The position numbers and the translations under genes were made by a program. From NCBI RefSeq assembly GCF_013155335.1, contig NZ_JABJQZ010000001.1, positions 992,001 to 1,056,000 of the forward strand: 64,000 nt of DNA. Direction: 5' to 3'. Source of the stretch: Nocardioides sp. zg-1230 (GTDB lineage Bacteria > Actinomycetota > Actinomycetes > Propionibacteriales > Nocardioidaceae). Positions 40,516-49,891 of the stretch are shown here, in pieces. The stretch's first letter is position 1. Every line of letters starts with the position of its first letter. Below the pieces are notes generated by a model. That model worked only from the letters and a program-made list of their open reading frames with translations, made no database searches and was not told where the DNA came from.

Positions 40516-42657
40516 ATGAGTGCCCCGACCGCCGCCACCGACGATGTACGCCTCTCCGCCCGGGACGCAGCCGAGCGTCACCTGCGCGCGCTGGTCGGGC
40601 GCGACGACGCGGTGCTGCGCGAGGACCAGTGGGCCGCCATCGAGGCGCTCGCCGTCGACCGCCGGCGCGCCCTGGTCGTGCAGCGCACCGGGTGGGGCAA
40701 GTCGGCCGTCTACTTCGTGGCCACCAAGCTGCTGCGCGAGGCGGGGGCCGGGCCGACCGTGATCGTCAGCCCGCTGCTCGCCCTCATGCGCAACCAGATC
40801 GCCGCCGCGGAGCGAGCGGGCATCAGGGCGGTGACGATCAACTCCACCAACATCGACCAGTGGCAGCCGATCCACGACCAGATCCACGCCGGTGAGGTCG
40901 ACGTCCTGCTCGTCAGCCCCGAGCGGCTCAACAACCCCGGGTTCCGTGACGAGGTGCTGCCGCGGTTGGCGGCGACCTGCGGGCTCCTGGTCGTCGACGA
41001 GGCTCACTGCATCTCCGACTGGGGTCACGACTTCCGCCCCGACTACCGCCGGCTCCGCACGCTGCTGGCCGAGCTGCCGTCCGGCATCCCCGTCCTCGCG
41101 ACCACCGCGACCGCCAACGCCCGGGTGACCGACGACGTCGCCGAGCAGCTCGGCGTGCACGCCGACGGTTCGTCCGACGCGGCCGTCCTCGTGCAGCGCG
41201 GCACCCTCGACCGAGAGTCGCTCCGCCTCGGCGTCGTCCAGCTCAAGACGCCCGAGCAGCGGCTCGCCTGGCTGGCCGACCACCTCGCCGAGCAGCCCGG
41301 CTCCGGCATCGTCTACTGCCTCACCGTCGCCGCGACGCAGGAGGTGGCCGGCTACCTTCGCGAGCGTGGTCTCGAGGTCGCGGCCTACTCCGGGCAGACC
41401 GAGGCCGACGAGCGCCACGGGCTCGAGCAGGCACTCGTCGACGGCCGGGTGAAGGCGCTCATCGCCACCAGCGCCCTCGGCATGGGCTTCGACGCGAGCC
41501 TCGGGTTCGTCATCAACCTCGGGGCGCCCTCCTCGCCCGTGGCCTACTACCAGCAGGTCGGCCGCGCCGGCCGCGGCACCGACGACGCCACCGTGGTCCT
41601 GCTGCCGCAGATCGAGGACCGCGACATCTGGGCCTACTTCGCCTCGCTCGGCTTCCCCCGCGAGGAGCAGGTCCGCGAGACGCTCGCCGCCCTCGCCGAG
41701 TCCGACCGCCCTCTGTCGACCGCGACGCTCGAGACCCGCGTCGAGCTCGGCCGCAACCGGCTCGAGTCGATGCTCAAGGTGCTCGACGTCGACGGCGCCG
41801 TGCAGCGCGTCCAGGGCGGCTGGGTCGCCACCGGGCGCCCCTGGTCCTACGACGCCGAGCGCTACGCCCGCGTCGCGGAGGCGCGCGAGCGCGAGCAGCA
41901 GGCGATGCTCGGCTACCTGCGGACCACCGAGTGCCGGATGCGCTACCTGCGCGAACAGCTCGACGATCCCGAGGCGACCGACTGCGGGCGCTGCGACAAC
42001 TGCGGTGGCCTGACCCTGTCGACGTCGGTCAGTGAGGCTGCGGTCGCCGAGGCCGGGCAGCGGCTGTCGCGCCCGGGCGTGGTGCTCGAGCCGCGGCGCA
42101 TGTGGCCGACGGCCCTGGCCAATCTCGGCCTCGACCTCAAGGGCAAGATCGCCGAGGGCGCCGAGCCGGGCCGCACGGTCGCCCGCCTCACCGACCTCGG
42201 CCACGGCCAGGCGCTGCGCGCCCTGTTCCGAGAGGACATCCCCGACGGGCCGGTGCCCCCGGGCCTCGCGCAGGCGGTCATGGACGTGATGAAGGACTGG
42301 GCGCCCGAGTGGACCTCGCGTCCAGACGCGATCGTCGTCGTCGAGTCGGCGACCCGGCCCACCCTCGTCCGCGACCTCGCCGACGGCCTGTCGCGCGTCA
42401 TGCAGATCCCGGTCGTCGGCACCTGGGCGATCCGCGACCCGTCCGTGCCGCGGCGCGCCGGTCAGTCCAACTCCGCCCAGCGCGTCGCGGCGGTGCGCCG
42501 CCGCGGCGGGCTCGACGCCGACGTACGACCCGGCGCGACCGTGCTCCTCGTCGACGACCAGGTCTCCACCGGCTGGACCCTCACCGTCGCCGCGACCGCG
42601 ATCCGCGCCGCCGGCGCCTCAGCGGTCCTCCCCCTCGCCCTCGCGACCCAGGGCTGA
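40516..42657 (+). CDS. RecQ-type DNA helicase with C-terminal phosphoribosyltransferase-like domain
   Basis: The 713-residue protein has helicase motifs QRTGWGKSA (Walker A, about 57-65), VVDEAHCISDWGHDFRP (DEAH, about 160-176), VLATTATAN and the motif VI-like YYQQVGRAGRGTDD. A RecQ zinc-binding region CRMRYLREQL...CGRCDNCGG follows (about 475-500). The last 70 residues contain VLLVDDQVSTGWTLTVAATA, the PRPP-loop signature of type I phosphoribosyltransferases. It probably unwinds DNA 3'-5' in repair; what the transferase-like domain does is unknown. Confidence 0.9.
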   Translation: MSAPTAATDDVRLSARDAAERHLRALVGRDDAVLREDQWAAIEALAVDRRRALVVQRTGWGKSAVYFVATKLLREAGAGPTVIVSPLLALMRNQIAAAERAGIRAVTINSTNIDQWQPIHDQIHAGEVDVLLVSPERLNNPGFRDEVLPRLAATCGLLVVDEAHCISDWGHDFRPDYRRLRTLLAELPSGIPVLATTATANARVTDDVAEQLGVHADGSSDAAVLVQRGTLDRESLRLGVVQLKTPEQRLAWLADHLAEQPGSGIVYCLTVAATQEVAGYLRERGLEVAAYSGQTEADERHGLEQALVDGRVKALIATSALGMGFDASLGFVINLGAPSSPVAYYQQVGRAGRGTDDATVVLLPQIEDRDIWAYFASLGFPREEQVRETLAALAESDRPLSTATLETRVELGRNRLESMLKVLDVDGAVQRVQGGWVATGRPWSYDAERYARVAEAREREQQAMLGYLRTTECRMRYLREQLDDPEATDCGRCDNCGGLTLSTSVSEAAVAEAGQRLSRPGVVLEPRRMWPTALANLGLDLKGKIAEGAEPGRTVARLTDLGHGQALRALFREDIPDGPVPPGLAQAVMDVMKDWAPEWTSRPDAIVVVESATRPTLVRDLADGLSRVMQIPVVGTWAIRDPSVPRRAGQSNSAQRVAAVRRRGGLDADVRPGATVLLVDDQVSTGWTLTVAATAIRAAGASAVLPLALATQG

Positions 42658-42720
42658 CGTCCCGGGCTCCCCGGGTCGTCGACGGTGTCCGGCTCCGCCG
42701 TGCCCCCGGACGTCCCCGAC

Positions 42721-42791
42721 CCTCGATATCTGAGGACGTGGTGAACGGATCCGTCGCGGTTCCACGACCGTGACGTCCTCAGACATCGGGG
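42721..42791. terminator. Large palindrome between recQ and the converging MFS gene
   Basis: Perfect arms TCTGAGGACGT (42729-42739) and ACGTCCTCAGA (42773-42783) extend with one mismatch and one G-T wobble to 42721 and 42791, about 19 bp in all. The 33-base loop contains the palindrome ACGGATCCGT. Confidence 0.5.
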
Positions 42792-42834
42792 AGTACGACG
42801 TCGGGCAACGACCGGGGGCCGACGGGGAACGACA

Positions 42835-42866
42835 GCGGCCCGCCCTCCGGGTGGAGGACGGGCCGC
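42835..42866 (-). terminator. Terminator hairpin of the MFS exporter gene
   Basis: GCGGCCCG-c-CCTCC (42835-42848) pairs with GGAGG-a-CGGGCCGC (42853-42866) across a 4-base loop, 21 bases beyond the MFS stop. One C/A mismatch interrupts a 14-bp stem. Confidence 0.65.
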
Positions 42867-42886
42867 GGTCGACGTACGACGTCGGG

Positions 42887-44461
42887 TCAGTGACCCATCA
42901 CCGCGGTGGGGTCGACCGGGGCGACCTTCTTGCGGGGCAGGAACGCCGCCGGGATCAGGCAGCAGGCGACCAGCACGGTCGCGACGACGAAGACGGTCGC
43001 GAACGCGTCGGCCATGTCGTTGGTGACCAGCTGCTCGAGGGCGCCGAGCTGGTCGGGCGAGATGCCGAAGCGCTCGAGGATCGCGGCGACCTTGGTCTGG
43101 TCGTCACCGGCCTCGGCCAGCGCGGTGCCGGCGGCGACGAAGCGCGAGTCCTTGAGCTCGTTGGTGAGGATCACCGAGAACAGCGCGGTGCCGATCGAGG
43201 CCGCCACCTGCTGGGTGATGTTGAGCAGGGTCGAGCCGCGGGCGACGTTGTGCGCGGTCAGCGTCGCGAGCGCCGCCGTCATGATCGGCATCATCGTGCC
43301 GCCCATGCCGAGGCCCATGATGAAGAGCGCGCCGAGGATGTAGACGTAGGAGGTGTCCGCCTCGATCTGGGTGAACATCGCCATGCCGACGGTGATCACG
43401 GTGATGCCGGTGAGGACGATCTTGCCGGGGCCGATCCGGTCGGCCAGGATGCCGGCGATCGGCATCGTGAGCATCGCGCCGACGCCCTGCGGGGCCAGCA
43501 GCCAGCCGGTGAAGAGGGTGCCCTCGCCGCGGACCTGGATGAAGTAGAGCGGGAACAGCAGCGAGGAGCCGAAGAACGCGATCGCGAAGAGCGTCATCGT
43601 GATGACCGCGACCGTCATGTTCCTGTTCTTGAACAGCCGCAGCTCGACAAGCGGGTGGATGTTGCGCTTGGCCAGCGCCCACGGGACGAACGCGACGATC
43701 AGCACGAGCCCGAGCACCATCGGCACCAGGACCCGGGCGGCCATCGCGGTGCCCTCCTCGGGGATGGAGCTGACGCCGTAGAGGAACGCGGCGAGACCGG
43801 GGGAGAGCAGCACCATGCCCAGCCAGTCGAAGGTCTCCGACGGCTCGACGTGGTCCTTGGGCAGCACGATCCAGGCGTAGACGATCGCGGCGATGCCGAT
43901 GGGCAGGTTGATCAGGAAAATCCAGTGCCACGACGCGCTCTCGATCAGCGCACCACCGAGGATGGGGCCGAAGATCGGTCCGAGCAGCATCGGGATGCCG
44001 AGCACGGCCATCACGCGACCGACCCGCTCGGGACCGGCGGCGCGGGTCAGGATCGTCATGCCGAGCGGCATCAGCATGCCGCCACCGAGGCCCTGCAGGA
44101 CGCGGAAGAGGACCAGCATCTCCAGCGACGTCGCGGCCGCGCACAGCACCGAGCCGATGGTGAACAGCGCGACGGCCAGCAGGTAGAGGCGCTTGGTGCC
44201 GAAGCGGTCGGCGGCCCAGCCGGTCAGCGGGATCACGCTCGCGAGGGCGAGGGTGTAGCCGGTCATCGTCCAGGCGACCTCGGCCGCGGTCGCGTCGAAC
44301 TCCTCCTGGAAGGTGTTGAGCGCGACGGAGACGACGGTGATGTCGAGGATCGACATGATCGCGCCCAGGACGACCACGCCGGCCACCATCAGGACGCTCT
44401 TGTCGAGCTTGTCGGAGTGCTCCGGCTGCGTGGCGCCGGGCTGGGTCTGGGTGTCGGTCAC
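42887..44461 (-). CDS. MFS multidrug exporter, DHA2 (EmrB/QacA) type
   Basis: The 524-residue product has 14 membrane segments with MSILDITVVSVALNTFQEEF (motif D1), GWAADRFGTKRLYL (motif A), RVLQGLGGGMLMPLGMTIL (motif C) and WHWIFLINLPIGIAAIVYAW. It probably exports toxic compounds by proton antiport. The start is the GTG at 44461, six bases after TACCGT. A 19-bp inverted repeat just upstream suggests an unlinked or nearby repressor; no regulator gene is adjacent. Confidence 0.92.
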   Translation of the reverse strand: MTDTQTQPGATQPEHSDKLDKSVLMVAGVVVLGAIMSILDITVVSVALNTFQEEFDATAAEVAWTMTGYTLALASVIPLTGWAADRFGTKRLYLLAVALFTIGSVLCAAATSLEMLVLFRVLQGLGGGMLMPLGMTILTRAAGPERVGRVMAVLGIPMLLGPIFGPILGGALIESASWHWIFLINLPIGIAAIVYAWIVLPKDHVEPSETFDWLGMVLLSPGLAAFLYGVSSIPEEGTAMAARVLVPMVLGLVLIVAFVPWALAKRNIHPLVELRLFKNRNMTVAVITMTLFAIAFFGSSLLFPLYFIQVRGEGTLFTGWLLAPQGVGAMLTMPIAGILADRIGPGKIVLTGITVITVGMAMFTQIEADTSYVYILGALFIMGLGMGGTMMPIMTAALATLTAHNVARGSTLLNITQQVAASIGTALFSVILTNELKDSRFVAAGTALAEAGDDQTKVAAILERFGISPDQLGALEQLVTNDMADAFATVFVVATVLVACCLIPAAFLPRKKVAPVDPTAVMGH

Positions 44462-44467
44462 CGGGCA

Positions 44468-44473
44468 ACGGTA
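44468..44473 (-). promoter_or_regulatory. -10 box (TACCGT) of the MFS exporter gene
   Basis: Six bases separate the box from the GTG at 44461. Confidence 0.5.
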
Positions 44474-44474
44474 T

Positions 44475-44493
44475 TGGTTGCGTCCAACAACCA
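44475..44493. promoter_or_regulatory. Probable operator of the MFS exporter
   Basis: TGGTTG (44475-44480) and CAACCA (44488-44493) form a perfect inverted repeat with a 7-base spacer, lying immediately upstream of the -10 box, where a TetR- or MarR-type repressor would block transcription. Confidence 0.5.
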
Positions 44494-44525
44494 CGCAATT
44501 GTTTTCGCGGTGGCCTGCGTCACCC

Positions 44526-45737
44526 TCACGGGTGGACCGGTCGTACGCCGTCCAGGTCCTCGATGCGCGCCAGGCTGGGGCCGCGCTCGGCCTGGAGGTC
44601 CGCGGCCACCGACTCGACCTCGCGGAGCACGCGCAGGGTGTTGCGGCAGGTGAGCCGCGCGAGGTCGTCGGCCGACCAGCCGCGGTCGGCCAGCGCCGCC
44701 AGCAGCGCCGGGTAGGTGGACACGTCCTCGAGCCCGTCGGGGAGGGTCGCCACCCCGTCGTAGTCACCGCCGAGCCCGACGTGGTCGATGCCGGCCACCT
44801 CGCGCACGTGCTCACAGTGCGCCACCACGTCGGCCAGCGTGGCGACCGGCTGCGGGTGCTCGAGCGACCAGACCTCCTCGAAGGCGCTGAACCGCGTGCC
44901 GTCGGCCTCGGCGATCCCCTCGGCGGCCGCTGCCGCGACGAGCTCGCGGTGCGCGTCGGCGCAGGCGGCGTTCACGAACTTCGGCACGAAGGTCACCATG
45001 CACACACCGCCACCCCGGGCCATCGCCTCGAGCACGTCGTCGGGGGCGTTGCGCGGGCTGTCGGTGACCGCCCGGGCCGAGCTGTGGCTGAAGATCACCG
45101 GCGCCTCGGCGACCTCGAGCGCGTCGCGCATCGTATCGGCCGAGACGTGGGAGAGGTCGACCATCATGCCGACCCGGTTCATCTCCCGCACGAGCTCGCG
45201 GCCGAACGCCGTCAGCCCGCCGGCCACCGGGGTGTCGGTGGCCGAGTCGGCCCACGGGGTGTTCGCGTTGTGGGTCAGCGTCAGGTAGCGCACCCCGAGC
45301 TCGTGCAGCTGGCGCAGCGTGCCGAGCGAGCAGTTGATCGAGTGCCCGCCCTCCGCGCCGGCCAGCGAGGCGATCCGGTCCGACGCCCACGCCTCCTCGA
45401 CCTCGTCGGCGGTCCTCGCCCACGCCAGCTGGTCGGCGTACCGCGCAGTGAGCATCCGCGCCGCGTCGACCTGCTCGAGGGTCGCGCTGACCGCGTCGTC
45501 CCCGGTGAGCCGGGTGGGCACGTACACCGACCAGAACTGCGCGCCCATCCCGCCCGCGCGCATCCGCGGCAGGTCGGTGTGGGTCGCGGTGCCGCCGGTG
45601 CCGACGTCGTGGCGGGAGCCGACCCGATCGAGGAGGGCGTACGCCGACGGCTCGCGCGCCGCCCACAGGAGGTCGTTGTGGCCGTCGATCACGGGATGGG
45701 CAGCGAGCAGGGCCGAGATGTCTGCCGGGATGTGCAT
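44526..45737 (-). CDS. Membrane dipeptidase-like (M19 family) metallopeptidase
   Basis: The 403-residue protein has the M19 metal ligands: [10 protein letters not shown] (HxD), AGAEGGHSI (bridging Glu), [16 protein letters not shown] and GLGGDYDGV. It lacks a signal peptide and is probably cytoplasmic, acting on dipeptides or similar amides. Length is normal for bacterial M19 (about 350-400). The ATG at 45737 is six bases after TAGCGT. Confidence 0.94.
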   Translation of the reverse strand: MHIPADISALLAAHPVIDGHNDLLWAAREPSAYALLDRVGSRHDVGTGGTATHTDLPRMRAGGMGAQFWSVYVPTRLTGDDAVSATLEQVDAARMLTARYADQLAWARTADEVEEAWASDRIASLAGAEGGHSINCSLGTLRQLHELGVRYLTLTHNANTPWADSATDTPVAGGLTAFGRELVREMNRVGMMVDLSHVSADTMRDALEVAEAPVIFSHSSARAVTDSPRNAPDDVLEAMARGGGVCMVTFVPKFVNAACADAHRELVAAAAAEGIAEADGTRFSAFEEVWSLEHPQPVATLADVVAHCEHVREVAGIDHVGLGGDYDGVATLPDGLEDVSTYPALLAALADRGWSADDLARLTCRNTLRVLREVESVAADLQAERGPSLARIEDLDGVRPVHP

Positions 45738-45743
45738 GGCTCG

Positions 45744-45749
45744 ACGCTA
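45744..45749 (-). promoter_or_regulatory. -10 box (TAGCGT) of the dipeptidase gene
   Basis: Six bases separate the box from the ATG at 45737. Confidence 0.5.
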
Positions 45750-45827
45750 GCGGCTGGGAACTCCCTGTCGGTCCCAGGCGTTAGCGTCCTGTCGTCCCGC
45801 TGCCCGGCGGGGACAGGAGGGGGATCG

Positions 45828-48551
45828 ATGAGCTTCGTCCCGGTCACCGGTCCCGCCAGGCTGCTGGTGGGGGAACCGCCCCGGGAGGGCTCGGTCGAGT
45901 TCACCGACGAAGGCCGCACGATCGTGATGCCGATCCGTGGTGCGTTGCCGGTGCTCGGCAAGGTCCGAGACCAGGCAGACGTGCACCCGTCGGTCGCGCT
46001 GCTCGCCGGCGCGGCGTTGATGGGCCTGCAGCTGGTGGCCTCGGGCCGGTTCGCGCCCGACCCCGAGGGCCGGCACTGGCAGGTCGCGGGGCTCGACGCC
46101 GCCGACGAGCGCCGCATCGCCGAGCTGGCGCGCTCGCGTGCCTGGGACGGCTTCGACGAGGCGACGGCCGAGGGCATGGTGCGCGGGCTTCTCGACGCCG
46201 TGGTCGACACCATGCCCCGCACCACCCCCGGACGCTCGCGCCACCGCGGGCCGGCCCCCGCACGTCGTACGCCGTCGGGGGAGCCGTCGGAGGCCTCGCC
46301 GCGCAGCCCCGACGCGTTCAGCGACGAGCTCCAGCAGCGGATCGCCCGCATCCGCGCCCGGGGCAACGACGACCGGCCGCACCTGGTCTCCATCTCGTTC
46401 CGCGTCGAGGCCGACGAGGAGGAGCTCGTCGCGGGCGCCGTGCGGCTGGTGCTGCAGGTGCACGCCGTCGACAACCCCGCCCACCTCGCGGACGCCTCCG
46501 AGCTGTGGGCCGAGTCCGGTCCCGACGCGGCGCACGGCTTCGGCGACCGGGCCCGCACCCACGCCGCGATCGCCCTGCGCTCCGCGGCCGACGCCTGGCC
46601 CGTGCTCGACCGGCTGCTCGACCTGCGCGTCCCCGACGAGATCGTCCTCGACACCGACGAGATCCTCTCGCTGCTCGACGGCGGTGCCGCGGCGCTGACC
46701 GAGGCGGGCCACCCGGTGATGTGGCCGAAGTACCTCGACCGCGAGGTCACCCAGCGCGTCGAGCTGGGCCGCCGCTCGCCCGCCGGCACGCGCGAGGAGG
46801 CGCTGCAGGACGGCCTGTTCGGGCCGCAGGCGCTGTTCGGCTTCGAGTGGCAGCTCTCGCTGCACGGCGAGGAGCTCAGCGACGACGAGATGGACGAGCT
46901 GGCCCGCACCACCAGCCCGATCATCAAGCTGCGCGACAACTGGGTCGCCGTCGACTCGACGGTGATCAAGCGCGCCCGCAAGCGGCTGATCCGCACCGTC
47001 ACGCCCGTCCAGGCGCTCGCGGCGACGCTCACCGGGGTCGTCGACATCGAGGACGCGCCCTACGAGGCGGTCGTCGGCGCGAGCCTCCTCCCGGTCCGCG
47101 ACCGGGTCCGCGAGGCTGCCACGGGTGATCTCGTCGACGTGCCGCCCGCGCTGCAGGCCGAGCTCCGCGACTACCAGCGCCGCGGCCTGAGCTGGCTGGC
47201 CGAGCTCACCGGGCTCGGCCTCGGCGCCTGCCTGGCCGACGACATGGGGCTCGGCAAGACGATCACCCTGATCGCCCTGCACCTGCACCGGAGGGACACG
47301 GGGGCGGGCGGCCCCACGCTCGTCGTGTGCCCGGCGTCGCTGCTCGGCAACTGGGAGGCCGAGATCCGTCGCTTCGCGCCCGGGGTCGCCGTACGCCGCC
47401 ACCACGGCAGCGCCCGTGACCTCGACGGGGTCAGCGGCGGTTTCGTGCTCACGACCTACGGCACGATGCGCAACGACGCCGAGCTGCTCGCGGAGGTCGC
47501 GTGGGACCTCGTCGTCGCCGACGAGGCGCAGCACGTCAAGAACTCCCGCTCCGCCGCGGCCCGGGCCCTGCGCACGATCCCGAGCACGGCGCGCGTCGCG
47601 CTGACCGGCACCCCCGTCGAGAACGACCTCACCGAGCTCTGGTCTATCCTCGACTGGGCGATCCCCGGCCTGCTCGGCAGCCGCAACGCCTTCCGCAAGG
47701 TGTGGGCCGGTCCGATCGAGTCGGGCCTCGAGCCCACCAAGGCCCGGCAGTTCGCCGACCTCATCGGTCCGTTCCTCCTGCGCCGCCGCAAGTCCGACCC
47801 CGGTGTCGCCCCCGAGCTGCCGCCCAAGACCGAGACCGACCACCTGCTCGGCCTCACCCGCGAGCAGGTCGTCCTCTACGAGACCCTCGTGCGCGAGTCG
47901 ATGCGTCGGATCGAGGAGGCCGACGAGGAGACCCGCCGCGGCCTGGTGCTCAAGCTGCTCACCGGCCTCAAGCAGATCTGCAACCACCCCGCCCACTTCC
48001 TGCGCCAGCCCAACCCGAAGCTCCGCGGGCGCTCGGAGAAGCTCGAGCTGCTCGACGAGCTCGTCGGCACGGTCATGGCCGAGGACGGTGCGGTCCTCGT
48101 CTTCACCCAGTACGTCGCCATGGCGCGGCTGCTCGAGCGGAACCTCGCCGCCGTGGGCGTGCCGCACCAGTTCCTGCACGGCGGCACCCCGGTGCGCGAG
48201 CGCGACGCGATGGTCGCCCGCTTCCAGGCGGGGGAGACGCCGGTCTTCCTGCTGTCGCTGAAGGCCGGCGGCACCGGCCTCAACCTGACCCGCGCCGACC
48301 ACGTCATCCACTTCGACCGCTGGTGGAACCCCGCCGTCGAGGACCAGGCCACCGATCGGGCCTACCGGATCGGGCAGACCAAGCCGGTGCAGGTCCACCG
48401 CTTCGTCACCCAGGGCACCATCGAGGAGAGGATCGCCGAGCTGCTCACCCGCAAGCGCTCGCTGGCCGACTCGGTCCTGGCGCGCGGCGAGACGGCGCTC
48501 ACCGAGCTCTCCGACGCCGAGCTCCGCGACCTCGTGGAACTACGACGGTGA
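45828..48551 (+). CDS. SNF2-family DEAD/DEAH-box ATPase (HepA/RapA-like)
   Basis: The 907-residue protein has a 420-residue N-terminal part with the bacterial SNF2-associated domain, then the SNF2 core: LADDMGLGKTITLIAL (Walker A, about 468-484), VVADEAQHVKNS (DEAQ, near 564), ALTGTPVENDLTELWSILDW, and in the second lobe FLLSLKAGGTGLNLTRADHVIH with DQATDRAYRIGQTKPV. It probably remodels DNA-protein or transcription complexes. The ATG at 45828 follows GGACAGGAGGGGG. It overlaps the SWIM gene by four bases (GTGA). Confidence 0.95.
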   Translation: MSFVPVTGPARLLVGEPPREGSVEFTDEGRTIVMPIRGALPVLGKVRDQADVHPSVALLAGAALMGLQLVASGRFAPDPEGRHWQVAGLDAADERRIAELARSRAWDGFDEATAEGMVRGLLDAVVDTMPRTTPGRSRHRGPAPARRTPSGEPSEASPRSPDAFSDELQQRIARIRARGNDDRPHLVSISFRVEADEEELVAGAVRLVLQVHAVDNPAHLADASELWAESGPDAAHGFGDRARTHAAIALRSAADAWPVLDRLLDLRVPDEIVLDTDEILSLLDGGAAALTEAGHPVMWPKYLDREVTQRVELGRRSPAGTREEALQDGLFGPQALFGFEWQLSLHGEELSDDEMDELARTTSPIIKLRDNWVAVDSTVIKRARKRLIRTVTPVQALAATLTGVVDIEDAPYEAVVGASLLPVRDRVREAATGDLVDVPPALQAELRDYQRRGLSWLAELTGLGLGACLADDMGLGKTITLIALHLHRRDTGAGGPTLVVCPASLLGNWEAEIRRFAPGVAVRRHHGSARDLDGVSGGFVLTTYGTMRNDAELLAEVAWDLVVADEAQHVKNSRSAAARALRTIPSTARVALTGTPVENDLTELWSILDWAIPGLLGSRNAFRKVWAGPIESGLEPTKARQFADLIGPFLLRRRKSDPGVAPELPPKTETDHLLGLTREQVVLYETLVRESMRRIEEADEETRRGLVLKLLTGLKQICNHPAHFLRQPNPKLRGRSEKLELLDELVGTVMAEDGAVLVFTQYVAMARLLERNLAAVGVPHQFLHGGTPVRERDAMVARFQAGETPVFLLSLKAGGTGLNLTRADHVIHFDRWWNPAVEDQATDRAYRIGQTKPVQVHRFVTQGTIEERIAELLTRKRSLADSVLARGETALTELSDAELRDLVELRR

Positions 48552-49291
48552 GCCCGCCGATGAGCGCGTCCGACGCCACGGCCACCACCCACCCGCGGCT
48601 GCCCGCCCGCCGGGGTGGCGGGAGCGGCACCTGGTGGAGCAAGGCGGTGCTGCGAGCGGTGGAGGAGGCCGCCTTCGGTGAGAAGGACCTCCGCTCCGGG
48701 CGGGCGCTGGCCCGGTCCGGGGCGGTCGGGGCGATCACGGTCACCGAGGGCGGCGCGGTCGCGGCGGTGACCGAGGGCCAGGACGTCTTCACCGTCGAGG
48801 TCACCGTGCCCGTCCTCGACGACACCGACTCGGCGGCGTTCACCGAGCTCGTCGCTGCCGAGTCGGGTCGCATCGCGGCGCTCCTCGCCGGCCAGCTGCC
48901 GCACGCGTTCGTCGAGGCGGTGGAGGAGGCCGGCGTCGAGCTGCTGCCCTACGGCGGGGAGCTGGGCTCGGCCTGCACGTGCGACGCCTGGCTCGACCCG
49001 TGCCCGCACGCGCTGGCGGTGCTGACCCAGCTGGCCTGGCTGATCCAGGCGGACCCGTTCGTGCTGACCCACCTGCGCGGGCTCTCGCGCGAGCGGGTGC
49101 TGCGCGACCTGCACCGGCTCCGGCAGCCGGTCGGGCAGCAGTCCGCCGGGGCTGGGGCGGGGTCCGGCGAGGCCGCTTCCGACGCCCCAGGGCCGAGCGG
49201 GACCGACGTCGACGACCTGGTGGTCGCCGAGGACGCGGCGGTCCGTGCCGCGCGCCTGCTGCGCCTGGAGAGTCCCTTCGACTCCTGGTGA
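48548..49291 (+). CDS. SWIM zinc-finger protein
   Basis: The 247-residue product has the SWIM motif ACTCDAWLDPCPHALAVL (CxCx6CxH) near residues 140-155, preceded by GAITVTEGGAVAAVTEGQDVFTVEV-type beta strands. SWIM proteins are regular genomic partners of bacterial SNF2 ATPases and presumably bind DNA or protein for them. The GTG at 48548 gives a four-base GTGA overlap with the SNF2 gene; an ATG at 48560 is an alternative. The C-terminal third is low-complexity. Confidence 0.88.
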   Translation: MSPPMSASDATATTHPRLPARRGGGSGTWWSKAVLRAVEEAAFGEKDLRSGRALARSGAVGAITVTEGGAVAAVTEGQDVFTVEVTVPVLDDTDSAAFTELVAAESGRIAALLAGQLPHAFVEAVEEAGVELLPYGGELGSACTCDAWLDPCPHALAVLTQLAWLIQADPFVLTHLRGLSRERVLRDLHRLRQPVGQQSAGAGAGSGEAASDAPGPSGTDVDDLVVAEDAAVRAARLLRLESPFDSW

Positions 49292-49305
49292 GGAGCCCGA
49301 TGCCC

Positions 49306-49324
49306 GCCTCGGCTCAGGCGAGGC
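49306..49324. terminator. Weak hairpin between the SWIM and TetR genes
   Basis: GCCTCG (49306-49311) pairs with CGAGGC (49319-49324) across a 7-base loop between the convergent stops at 49291 and 49314. Confidence 0.35.
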
Positions 49325-49865
49325 CGAGCGCGCCGTGGGCCATGTCGCGCAGCACGTCGTGCATCTGCGGATCGGGCAGCCGGCCGCTGTGCGGCGTGGA
49401 GTTGAGCAGGCCGAAGAGGACGTGGGCGCGGGTGCGCGAGGCCTCCGGGCTGAGGGTGGGGTCGTGGCGGCGCACCTGCGCGGCCCACTCGTCGACGTAC
49501 GCGCGCTGGAGGGCGCGGACGCGCTCGCGTGCCTCGTCGGGCAGGCTGCTCCAGTCGCGGTCCTGCACGACGATCAGCGCCCGGTGCTCGAGGGCGAACT
49601 CGATGTGCCACTCGACCAGCGCCTCGAGTGCCTCGCGCGGTGTGCCGGCCGCGGCGACGCGGGAACGTCCCTCGGCGAGCAGCGTCTCGCTGATGGTCAC
49701 CAGCATCTCGGCGAGCATCGCGTCCTTGGACTCGAAGTGCTTGTAGAGCGCGGGGCCCGAGATGCCGCAGGCAGCGCCGAGCTCGGCCACCGAGACGCCG
49801 TGGAACCCGCGGGAGGCGAAGAGGTCGGCCGCGATGTCCAGGATCTGCTGGCGGCGGGGAGTCAC
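49314..49865 (-). CDS. TetR-family regulator of the acyl-CoA carboxylase operon
   Basis: The 183-residue protein has the HTH segment RRQQILDIAADLFASRGFHG with VSVAELGAACGISGPALYKH, followed by a helical ligand domain beginning FESKDAMLAEML. It diverges from the carboxylase operon. Its own promoter and the operon promoter carry the same 18-bp palindrome, so it very probably represses both, released by an acyl-CoA of the pathway (inference by analogy to LiuR/KstR-type regulators). The GTG at 49865 is leaderless, seven bases after TAACCT. Confidence 0.9.
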   Translation of the reverse strand: MTPRRQQILDIAADLFASRGFHGVSVAELGAACGISGPALYKHFESKDAMLAEMLVTISETLLAEGRSRVAAAGTPREALEALVEWHIEFALEHRALIVVQDRDWSSLPDEARERVRALQRAYVDEWAAQVRRHDPTLSPEASRTRAHVLFGLLNSTPHSGRLPDPQMHDVLRDMAHGALGLA

Positions 49866-49873
49866 GACGCCGA

Positions 49874-49891
49874 GGTTAGTGCCTGCTAACC
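49874..49891. promoter_or_regulatory. TetR operator over the tetR promoter
   Basis: GGTTAG-TGCCTG-CTAACC is an 18-bp palindrome whose left half forms the TAACCT -10 box of tetR on the minus strand (49873-49878). It shares GGTTA-N8-TAACC with the site at 50213. Confidence 0.75.
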
